Positions 1 to 11,900 of a stretch of 64,000 nucleotides of DNA are shown in pieces. The position numbers and the translations under genes were made by a program. The number at the start of each line of letters is the position of its first letter. The stretch's first letter is position 1. Under the pieces are notes generated by a model. That model saw nothing but the letters and a program-made list of their open reading frames with translations, searched no databases and was not told the origin of the DNA. Origin of the DNA: Liquidambar formosana (lineage: Eukaryota; Streptophyta; Magnoliopsida; Saxifragales; Altingiaceae); NCBI GenBank assembly GCA_039720395.1, contig CM077824.1, positions 19,677,046-19,741,045 of the forward strand, written 5' to 3'.

Positions 1-1505
1 CAAAGGAATAGGAAAGGCAAGATTAGAGAATGGAGCAAAATGAAGAAGCTAAAGCAACATTTTCTTCCTTTCAAGTTTCAACTAAGGAGAAACTAGAAGG
101 TAAAAAGCAACTTTCAAATTGCAACTTCAACAAATCAAGAACACTATGGAACTATGGAAGAACACCCATTTTCCAAGAGCAACCGGGCCTTCCCTTTCAA
201 CTGGAAAACCAACTTTCCAAATTCCTAATTTGTTAGGCTCACTCTTTCTTGGCCCCTCCAAGTCTACATCATATCCCTATTAGCTCCCAACATCCGATTG
301 ACCAATTCCCCTATAGAAAAGCCATCAGAATTAAGTTCAACATAATCCTTAAATGTAGGCTTCCAAACTTAAACAAAAGGCCACTATGAGTGATAGATGA
401 GGTAACTACAGTCTCTACAAATAAGTGAGACATTGGAACACCACTGAAAATGTGAAACACACCAAACCTCAAATGGAAACAGTTGTTTATTTCTTTGCTT
501 ACTTAGCATTCATTGTCATATAGACATTTTTTTAGAAGTTCTCTTGTTCAATCTTCCTGAATGAGAACAACATAACTCTTTTCCACAACACACTACCACA
601 CGTACCACAAAATCCAAGAGACAAAATGTTAACGACAAAATCTCCAAAAGGAAAGCCCAGGAAATTTGTGTCCAGCTAAGAGAAAAAAGACTATAAGAAA
701 TATGCTTCATGGTGAAGGTGAAGCAGTTAGTTGTTTCTGCCACTGTCACGTGATACATGCATACATACATACATACTATCTTACTTGGACTCAGGTATAG
801 GTGCTAGGTGTGGGTATGTGTCTAGGTGTTGGATTCGTCAGCTTTCCAAAGATTTGTTACTATTTTGAAGTGCCCGACAAGAGTACCCATACCCATGTCA
901 TGTCATGTTGACACGGGTACTCCAGGTTGAAACGACGGATCAATGTAACATAGTGTACATATATACATACATACATATATATCAGAAGAGATTGCTCTGT
1001 GTTTCATTTCATTACACACGTCGCCAATGTTTTCCTTCTAGAAAGATGGTCCAAACAAGGTTTCAACTTCAGGAGGGACTTCAGAAGTCAGACCAAGATG
1101 GTAATTCAGAGAATTAATGTTCATATTAGTACTAAAATAAAATTTTACAGATGAATATGCCCACAGATTTTACAGCCTAAGCTCTTGGATCAACAAAAAT
1201 ATATATTCATTATAAATCCAATTCCTAAACACGCTACAGCACTAAAAATCGCACTATCAGTCAGTTAAAAATCCCCTCACCAGAAAATGCTGATAAAAAC
1301 AAAAGTATTACTTAAACAAACTCATCATTTTCTAATATACTCATACGATTTTAATAGCTTAAATATGTCTGTCATAACCTTTTCTGATAATCTCATAAAA
1401 TTCAACATGAGAATCTAGAGAGAGAGAGAGAGAGCTCATCCCCTTATCCGTGCAGTACAGAAACTAGAAACCCACACACACACTCACACAAAGATAAGCA
1501 TATAC
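1..1505 (-). other. NAGK intron 3 (partial), no exon seen
   Basis: I looked here on the minus strand for the next NAGK exon (starting GYGIAAQAL-like) and found none, so intron 3 extends past the window edge. Contents are AT-rich unique-looking sequence, an AG microsatellite near 1417-1434 and a CATA repeat near 756-773. Short ORFs in this stretch have no recognisable domain. Confidence 0.6.
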
Positions 1506-1697
1506 CTTCCCCAATCACCTAAGATGGGTCCTGCACCAGCAGCCCGGGCTTCTCGTCCATCTTCTGTGAATCCATAAGCAATGGTCCCCGTACCAGCAAT
1601 TAAAACACATCCATGAAGCTTTCCCATCGTTCCGCTTGCCAGAGCCGCCACAGCATCATTCTGAACATATAGCCTTATGTGTCTGGGGAATATATCC
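1506..1697 (-). CDS. NAGK: NAGK exon 3
   Basis: 192 nt encode residues 122-184: [15 protein letters not shown], then [20 protein letters not shown] with the second phosphate loop, then the [14 protein letters not shown] segment. The acceptor is TTATTCAG and the donor GGAAG|GTATAT. The exon leaves at phase 2 with AG, which fits the serine of the conserved GDWGSGYG motif being completed by the next exon. That exon was not found in 1-1505. Confidence 0.92.
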
Positions 1698-3386
1698 CTG
1701 AATAAACCAAGATAAAAGGAGTTTGAGTAATGAAATTTAGGTGGCATAGTTTTGCAAGAACAAGGGCTGAAATTTAGAATATAGCCTTACACCCCTTGTG
1801 ACACTATGGAATAATTTGTTTGCACACTGATGCAGAGTGCGTTTGCAATAAAGGGGAAAGTGGGTTTCCTTGGGATATTCATTGTAATGGAATTTTTTCT
1901 AGTTTCCAAATCGGGGTATATTAGGTAATTAATTAATAGTTATTAGGTAGGTATTTAACATTAGTAATTAGTTTAGCTACTTTCTATTTTAATTAGTTTC
2001 TATTTTCTATTTTGGTTAGTGTCTATTTTCTTATTTCCTTGTTCTACAAGGACTTGGTCTTATATTGTTATTTTGGTTAGTTTCTATTTTCTTATTTCCT
2101 TATTCTACAAGGAATAGGTCTTATGTTGCTATCATGGTTAATTTCTATTTTCTTATTTCCTCATTCTACAAGGACTAGGTCTTATTTATTTATTTATTTT
2201 TATGAAGACAAGGACTAGGTCTTATTAGAACTCTATAAATAGGCTCGTAAGTCTTTCTTTTGGGAGAATAAGAGAATATCGAGAATTTACATCTTTGAAT
2301 CTTTTTTAGAGGGTGTGATTGCCTTCTTCTCCTAAGTATGATTGCTTGGGAAACCCTAGGTGTGATTGCCTTGGTTTCTTTTTCTTCTTCTTCTTTTTTT
2401 TTGATAAAGGTAATGAATATTATTGACAAAAAAGGGCCAAGACCCATATACAAAAGTATACCAATAGTATACCAGAGAAGCAAAAAGCTATAAAGGATTT
2501 CTTCTTCTTCTCCTCTTCTTTATTTTCTGTTTGTTGTATTTTCTTTAAAACGAACCACCAATAATCCTTATTTTCAATCCTTATAACCCTTAAACCCTAC
2601 CTTTTCTAACCCTAACCCTCTTTAACCTTTAAGCCTTAACCCTAGCATTCAAAACCCTAAAGTAAATAGCTGTTGTCCAAAAATTCCAGCAGCTTATTTC
2701 TAGAGTTCTAGCAGCTTCCAACCTTCAAAGGCTTAACCAATCACCACCCTAAAGCTTTAACAAGCCTACTACACTAAGTGCCTGTTTGGATGAGATTCTG
2801 GGAGGCCCAAAATCTCTTCTGATGGCCCATAATCACTTTTAAGAGTGTTTGGATAAAAAATGAGAAAAGTGATTGTAAGCCCAAAAGAGATTTTGAGGTC
2901 AATTTGCTCAAGCTGCCTCCCCCCTGATTCTGATTCAACTTCTGATTTAGCTTCTGATTCTACTCTAAAACTATCCCAAACAGGCACTAACACTGCTGCT
3001 TAGCCTTTATGAAAAGCTACTGTAATTTATAATGCCAAAGTAGTTATTTTCTTTCACATTTAAATATTGTTATACTGCTAATGACCTCAGTAGAGACCTT
3101 CAAACAACAAATAACCACATGACTATACTAGTGGGCGGCATGTTCGCATATAAGAGAATCAAAATTTCAAGAGTTCACTAGTAAATCCAATCCAACTTTG
3201 AGCTTATGCTTATTAATACGATTAGGGTTCCAAATAAAACAATCAATTATATTCAAAATTTAACTCAAGATGTGCTTTGGCTTGGACATGCTGACGGTAC
3301 ATAATCAACAAATCCAAACAAAATGTTCAAGTGAACCAAAGTTCCCAACCCCCCCCCCACCCCCAAAAAAAAAAAAAAAAAAAGAA

Positions 3387-3429
<43 letters not shown>

Positions 3430-4918
3430 CACTCATCCCCACTTTACGGGTCCTACAGGCTATAGGTAATCTGAATGAAGGAGCCTATAAAAAGGACAAA
3501 AGAACACCATTTCTTCTACACAAAAATTACACAGCAACTGTTACGTGCAAGCAAAATCATAATTCATATATGATGGAACTCAGAAAATTTTGAAATTCAG
3601 TAGTGTAGGAAAATGAGAAATAATTCAAATAAGATCTAAAAACGAATTGAAGATAAAGAAGAGTGGTGGATATTAAATGAGTAAGATAAAGTTGTTGTGG
3701 TTCTATAATTAATAGAAATATTTTGAAAATAAAATTATTGAGAACATTCAAAAAATTTATTAAATAACTAAGAAATTATAAAACAAAAGTTATTCATAAT
3801 ATTCAAGATATTATTTAAATATCTAAGAAATTATAAAACTATAAGGGATCAAGTCAGATTAGTTTCATCGTTGAAAACATTAAAACAAATTTAGATTCCA
3901 AGAATGATGCAAGATATTTTTCATGACCAAAGGATGAAGACTCACCCACATGTGCATGCTAAAATAAACACAAATTCCTCCTATGTACATCATACACCCC
4001 AATCTCACATGCCAAACCCTAGTGCCAACAGATCCACAAATGAAGTGATTTATCATAAATTCTTTATTTAAAAAAATACATAAAATAAAAGAAGGGAAGG
4101 GGGGGGCAAATGGATGGGACAATATGTTGAAAAAAAAAAGTATATATATATATATATACACATATATATACATACACACTGTTGTTTAATCAACGTGATA
4201 TTTAGCATGCACAACATATATGCAAGGGGCATCTGATAAATATTAACTTTCTTGAAATATGGGTCCCACCTATGGTTCTCTAAGTGGTGTAAGATCAATA
4301 GTTGTACATGTAACAGCAAGAAATAGGAAAAATTATGTCCCTCCAAGTTTGGTCCATTTTCACACTTTTACCCAATAGCATGAAAAAAAGAAAAAGAAAA
4401 TGGGGAGTATAGTTTTCCCAAAGAAAAAAGAACCTATAATTACTTTTCTGTCAAAATAGTTTTCCCAAAGAAAAAAGAACCTATAATAACTTTTCTGTCA
4501 AAATAATTTAAAATTTAGGTCTTTTCCCCCTCTGATAGGCCCCTCACGGCTAGGAGTATGAATACCAACATTATTGGAGAGATTCTATGACATCATGAAA
4601 CAGAGAGTGCAATGTCATCATTTATGGCCTCATCCATTTAGAGAGCATTGTTTTGATTTTACTAAACTCATACTATTAACTTGTATAGTGAAATATATTC
4701 CTGTTTTCTATAATCAAATAAGCTACACTTTGTTTCACAGTCTTTCCTGCTTTTTATTTAAAATATATACGCATCCCTTAACATTTCATAATTTGACAAG
4801 TTCTTGTACAGAGTACCAATCATACTTCATCCATAAGTTGTTAAGAAAAGCGAACCCATTATCTTCCAAGATTGTAGTGTACCACTGTATTTTTTCTGTT
4901 CTTTCTTTCTTTCTTTAT

Positions 4919-4949
<31 letters not shown>

Positions 4950-5877
4950 TCAATAACAAAGAGAAAAATATATTAGAACGAACAAAATTACAGGAGGAAG
5001 AGGACAAGATGTCCTACAGAACAAAAAAAAAAACAAACTATAAAACTAAAATCTACTACATATTACAAACCAGTGTCCAATCTTGCTTAATAAGGAACAA
5101 AGGAATTCCCTCAAAGGCTTTAGAAGCCGAAGCCCAAAACAACGCTAGAAAACATACACGCTCCCACAACCCATCTTCCAACTCAAACTTATCTTCAAAC
5201 ACTCTAGCATTCCTTTCTAACCAAATAACCTAAAACATAGCCATGATAGCACACCTCCAAAGAGAAAATGCTCTCATATTCTTCCCAAAACCACCATAAT
5301 CTATCTCAAACATACTAGAACAAGACCCCGGTGATACCCAACATACTTCAGCCCCTTGAAAAAGACTCTGCCATAGTCCCCTAGCTACCTTGCAATGAAG
5401 AAAAAGGTGATCCGCATTTTCTTCCCCCTTCTTACACATGATGCACCACTGAGGAGAAAAACAAGACGAGGGTCTTCTCCTTTGAAACATATCATTGGTA
5501 TTAATTTTCTTATGAGCAACAGACCAAGCAAACACTTGAACTTTCAAAGGCACTTTTGCTTTCCAAATCATCAAATGAGGAAGAAAAACCGGGATATTAG
5601 GATTTTCAATCAAAGCACCAAAAAACAATTCACAAGAAAAAACTCCAGAAGGATCCACTTTCCATTTTCTTTTATCAAAAACACCCTTTCTCAAAGACAC
5701 CCCATCAAGCAAAGATAACAAAGAAGATAACTCTTCACATTCCCTGTCATTGAGATTTCAAAAAAATTTAAAGTCCCAAGTAATAGCATGTCTTCCTCCT
5801 TAAAGGGGTAATGGTTTCAGGGGTCATGGGTTCAACTTCCCTTGGGTGTATGAGTTGGGTGCATGTGTCTTACCTAG

Positions 5878-5915
<38 letters not shown>

Positions 5916-8900
5916 ATGGAGACTGAATTAAATACAGATAAAAATACATTTTTGTATCAAATTGGATAAGTATATGAACAAACGGCTGAAAATTAAAAAG
6001 ACGATGATAATACAATTCCAAAATGCTTTAAAAACTGTGATCAAAATGGTTAGGGTTTGATACCAAACCCTCACCCAATAAATCTTATTTATATAAAATA
6101 TATAATCAATGGAAAGACATTAATACCCTCATACTAATGATATATTACATCTCATAACACTCCCCCTCAAGTTGGAGAGTATATATCATATAATCCCAAC
6201 TTGTAGCACAATACGTCTAAGCGAGCCTTAGATAGAGACTTGGTAAACAAATCTGCAAGCTGATCTTGTGTAGAAACATAAGGGGTCACTATCAAACCAT
6301 TCTCCACCTTCTCACGAATAAAATGACAATCTACTTCAATATGCTTAGTCCTCTCATGGAACACTGGATTCGAAGCAATGTGAATAGCAGCCTGGTTATC
6401 ACATGACATTTTCATAGGCAATGAAACCTCAAAACCAATTTCTCCCAAAAGATGTTTGATCCAAGACATTTCACAAGAAGTATAAGCCATAGCTCAATAT
6501 TCAGCTTCAGCATTTGACCTGGCAACTACACTTTGTTTCTTACTTTTCCATGTGATCAAGTTACCTCCCAAAAAGGTGCAATATCCAGTTGTAGACTTCT
6601 TGTCAGAAGGAGATCCAGCCCAGTCTGAATCAGTGAATCCTTCCACCCTTAAGTGACCATTGGCTTTATACAGGAGACCACGACCAGGATGAATCTTAAG
6701 ATACCTTACTACTCTAATAACAGCCTCCCAATGCGGAACACTTGGTGATGCCATAAATTGACTGATTACACTAACTGCAAAGGATATGTCTGGACAAGTA
6801 ATAGTAAGATAATTTAATTTACCGACCAGATGTCGATATCTCTCTGGATCTGGCAACAATTCTCCTTGATCACAATGCAATTTTACATTAGAATCCATAG
6901 GGGTTTCCACAAGTCTTGTCCCCAACATACCAGTCTCTTCAAGAATATCTAACACATTTTCTTTGTGAGAGACTTATACCTGCTTTGGAACGAGCCACCT
7001 CTATTCCCAAAAAGTAACGTAAATTGCCCAAATCTTTAGTTTGAAATCTAGTTTGTAGGAAAGTCTTCAACTTAGCAATGCCCAGTTGGTCATCTCCAGT
7101 GATAATGATATCATCCACATAAACCACAAGTAAAATCTTCCCTCGATCTGAAATAAGTGAAAACACAGAATGATCAGATTGACAACGACGCATCCCAAAC
7201 TGTAAAACTGCTTCACTGAATTTACCAAACCAGGCTCTAGGAGATTGTTTTAGACCATAGATGGCTTTGCGAAGTCTACACACTTTCCCATACTCCCCTT
7301 GAGCAACAAACCCAGGTGGTTGCTCCATATAAACTTCTTCCTGGAGATCGCCATGTAAAAAAGCATTCTTAACATCCAACTAAAAGAGGGGCCATCCAAA
7401 TGCAGTTGCTAAAGAGATCAAAATGTGCACTGACCCAATCTTGGCAACGAGAGAAAAGGTCTCAGCATAGTCCACACCATAAGTTTGAGTATAGCCTTTA
7501 CCCACAAGGCGAGCTTTCAATCATTCAACAGACCCATCAGGTAAATACTTCACGACATATACCCAACGACACCCCACAGCAATTTTCCTTGGAAGCAATG
7601 AAACAAGATCCCAAGTGCGATTGTGATAAAGAGCAGACATCTCATCCTCCATAGCAGTCTTCCAACCAGGAATAGATAGTGCTTCCTGAACAGATGCAGG
7701 AATCGAAACAGTAGACAAGGAAGTAACAAAAGCATGAAAGGGAAAAGACAGATGGGTGTAAGAAACAAAGTTGGAAATGGGATGAGCAGTACAAGAACGC
7801 TTACCTTTACGCAAAACCATAGGTAAGGAATCCAAATCAAGTAGCGGATCTCCAGACGAGGAAGATAGATCAGCAACGAACGGTGGAGAAGGAACTGTAG
7901 GTGGGGCACGCCTCCAAGTATACACCTGCAATGGTTTCTCAAGAGAAGGAGAAGGAGGAGAGACCGATAAAGGAGGAGGTAAGCTAGGAAGACAAGACTC
8001 TGACTCAACAACACTAGAAGAAAAATAAGGCATAGACTCGAGAAAAGTAACATCAGCACACACAAAGTGACGCTTCAATAAAGGAGAATAACACTTGTAT
8101 CCCTTTTGAGTGCGAGAATAACCAAGAAAAACACACCGAATAGATCTAGGATCAAGTTTATCGCTTCCGAGACTCAACACATGGACAAAACACACACAAC
8201 CAAAGACTTTGGCAGGTAAAGCAAAGGAGTGGACATGAGGGAAGAAGGTGGCATGAGGAGTCTGGCGAGCAAGAACAGTAGAAGGCATACGGTTAATAAG
8301 ATAGCAAGCTGTGAGAACAGCATCACTCCAATAGGGCTTAGGGACATGCATTTGAAACAACAGTGCTCGAGTGGTCTCTAGTAAATGTTGCATTTTACGC
8401 TCAGCAACCCCATTCTGTTGTTGTGGAGTGTAATTACAAGAGGATTGATGAATAATGCCACACCCAACAAAAAAATGAGACAAAGTAGACTCAAAATATT
8501 CTTTAGCATTGTCAGAACGAAAAATACGAATAGGAACATCAAATTGAGTCTTGATTTCATTATAAAATGCTCGAAAAATCCCATACAACTCTGATCTTTT
8601 CTTCATGAGATAAAGATAAGAGAGTCTAGAAAAATCATCCACAAAAATAAGTAACGAAAACCTAAATAAGACTTAACTCGATTGGGACCCCAAACATCTC
8701 AATGAACTAAATGAAAAGGACGAGACACCCGACACTCTATCTGAGGAACAAAAGGTACACGATGGTGCTTACTCAACTGACACACTTTACAAGACAATGA
8801 CTCAATGTGGCGACATTCTGGGACCAACACCTTGAGATTCGGGAGAGAAGGATGGCCAAGGCGACAGTGATGCTCCATAAAAGATGTAGAAGACTGGAGA

Positions 8901-11900
8901 GCTGCAGAAGAGGAGGAACCAATTACAGTGAAATAATAGAAGCCGCCAGTTTCATGCCCGCCACTAATCGTCTTCCTGGTCTTGAGATCCTAAAACACAT
9001 AATGAGTGGGAAAGAAGGTCATTGAACAGCTAAGAGACTTAGTAATCCGGCTAATGGACATAAGACTAAAAGGAAACTTGGGCACATACAGAACCGAGGT
9101 AAGTGGAAAAGTGGAAGTAAGACGCGCAGTACCCAACCCAAAAATAGGTGAGGTTGAGCCATCTGCTAAAGTAACTTTCGGTTGAGACACAGTGTGTTGC
9201 AAATTAGATAACATACCTGATGTGCCTGTCATATGATCTGTAGCACCAGAGTCAATGACCCATGAACTACTACAAGAGGTAAGGAAAGCTATAGGAGTAA
9301 CTGTCTAAGCAAGAGTAACAGTGGAGGAAGACGCAGAACTCGACTGTCCAATCAAAAGACGACGATACTCATCCTCAGAAATGGAAACAACTCGTGAAGC
9401 AGAGGCAATTGAAGGAATTGAAGGGCCATTATGAATTGATGAGGTCGTGGGAGTGGCAGGAAACTCATCATCATGAAACATAGCCTGATTAGCTGAGGGT
9501 CTACCATGAAGCTTATAACAAAAATCAACTGTGTAGTTATCACCACCACAATATGTACACTTCCGAAAACCACGTCCCCTACCACGACCTCTGCCACCAC
9601 GGCCACGACTGCCACGACCACTTCTAAAATTGCCACCATCCCCAATCATAGCAATGGGGGCGGTAGTGGTAGTTAAAGCAGATTTATCACTAGGATTAAC
9701 CCCTGAAGAGGTAGTCGAGTCAGAAAGAGAAGCTTGGTGAAGACGACTGAACACCTCACTTAGAAAAGGAAGCTCCTTACTACCCAATATTTGGGATTTA
9801 ACTGAATCAAATGAAGATAATAAACCAGAAAGAAATCGAGCAACATTCATACAATCACGCTGACGTTACATTGCCCTAACATCAGCAGAAATAGGCTGAT
9901 ACAAATTGAGCTCCTCACAAATGGTTCGAAACTTAGCATAATAATCCTCCAAAGTCCGATCATCTAAACCAATAGAAAAGTAATCCTGATAAAGCTAATA
10001 AATCCGAGAGAGGTTATTACTACCAGAGTACAGCTCCCTAGCCTGTTCCCATACAAGTTTCGCAGTAGACAAAAAAACAAGAGTGCAACTGATATTAGGT
10101 TCCATACTATTCCACAAACTACTACGGATTTGGGCATCCTCAGCCCTCCAATCAGCATAGGCTTTATCAGTTGAGGCAGGAGGATCATCAGTCAAAAACT
10201 TAAACTTCTTTCGCCCAAGTAGGAAAACCTCTACAACTTGAGCCCAGTGAGCATAATTCTTACCATTCAACCTAATGGTGGTGATTGGGACCAGGTCCGG
10301 TGACAACAAAAAACTAGTGTTCATGTTCTCCTTAGACTCCATAACCAAAGGAGATTCAACCAAATAATAGGGCTGGCCCAACTAAATAAGTCTGAATAAA
10401 ATTAATTAAACAGTGTCAAATTGGCTGAAAATAAGGAATCCTCAATCTAGGCTGCCAAACAATGCCAATTTGCACTTAACAAATCCAAGAAAAAGATCCC
10501 AAGTTCAAACACATCACTGGAGTTGGGGAAAATTGGACCAGTCATCAACACATCAAGAGAAACAAGGCAACAATAGAGCCCTAGGTTGCCAACGATGTCA
10601 TAGAAGGTGCTCTTGACATCCTAGTGTCTTGTGGAGAGAGACACAGTGACGGAGGGTTGACTGCCAGATCGGTGTAGGGAGAAACAGCCAAGAATAGAGG
10701 TCGCCGGAGTGTTTAAAGGCTCCACGATGGTCGCCGGAGAGTTTAAGGGAGTCGCCGGAGGTCTAGCAGTGTCGCCGTAGGCGAGGGAAGGTTGTCGGAG
10801 GTCTGTGGGTGAGAGTCGACTGTCGTGGGGGCTGTTATGGTGACTGTCGTGGAGGTTGTGACGTCGTGTCGTGCTAATGAGACTTGGATGATGATGAACG
10901 ATGATCATCGGAGGTAGACGACTCTCGCCGGAGGTGGACGACACTTGCCGGAGCTTAACCAGGTCGTCGGAGATGGAGATGGGCTACGGCATGGCTCTAA
11001 TACCATGTGATCGAAATGGTTAGGGTTTAATACCAAACCCTTACCCAATAAATCTTATTTATATAAAATATATAATCAGTGGAAAGACATTAATACCCTC
11101 ATACTAATGACATATTACATCCCATAACAAAAACATTGCGGCCGAACTGCATTTATTTATAATTTACTACATTTTTTTTTATAAGGTAAATTTGTATTGA
11201 TGAATAAAAAGGGCTTAGCCCATGTACATAAGCCATATACAACGACTAACCACAAGCTCCTCTAAACCTTAAAGGAGTCAAAAAAATCAACAAAAGAAAG
11301 ATTACAAGTATTAGAGTAACTAGAAAACCACAAGAATAAAGAATTAACAAAAGAAGACTTAATATCAATGGTAGACTTCTCAACCCATCAAAAGTACGAG
11401 AATTTCTCTCCCTCCAAATGCACCACAAAATAGCATGCAGGCCATATTCCAAATCACTTTAGCCTTTTTACTCCCCCACTTAAACCACCAGCCTGCCAAA
11501 AGGTCATAAGTAGACGATGGAAGCACCCAATGGACACCAAACATGTTGAGTAAAAGCATCCAAAGGCTCCTAGCCACAAAGCAATGAATAAATAGGTGGT
11601 CCACTATTTCTGCATCTTGTTTACAAGAACACATCTATTCGGCACATACCACCCTCTTTGAGCAAGATGATCCAAAGTCAAACACTTATCACTTCCCACC
11701 AACCAACAAAAAAAGGCAACTTTAGTAGGAACACCGAAGAAACCCACGTAACTTTTGCCAGAAGAAATAAATTCCCTATAGGACTAAAGCAATTGTAGAA
11801 AGATTTTTCGGAGAATAACCCTTTAGAATCCTCACGCCAAACCAAGGAATCATTCTCACCCACCAAAATCTTATTCTCATAAAGAACTTAGTAAAAAGCC

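Larger units (their letters stand above)
6036..11129 (-). mobile_element. Ty1/Copia retrotransposon, 5.1 kb, 124-bp LTRs, TSD AAAAC
   Basis: A complete but inactive Copia element inserted in NAGK intron 2 in the sense direction of the gene. LTRs of 124 bp (6036-6159 and 11006-11129) begin TG and end CA. AAAAC flanks both sides (6031-6035, 11130-11134). The LTRs differ by six transitions and no indels. A primer site for initiator Met-tRNA and a polypurine tract sit in the expected places. Gag, protease, integrase, reverse transcriptase and RNase H follow in Copia order. At least seven in-frame stops and two or more frameshifts break the polyprotein. LTRs this short are unusual for a full-length Copia. 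Confidence 0.95.

Noticed and set aside
2590..2650. Telomere-like CCCTAA words
   Set aside because: Only scattered CCCTAA or near matches occur, with no continuous array, so this is not an interstitial telomere.
4574..5233. 219-residue plus-strand ORF
   Set aside because: It runs across the poly(T) tail and the antisense of the LINE zinc-binding domain; its composition is low-complexity and no family is recognisable.
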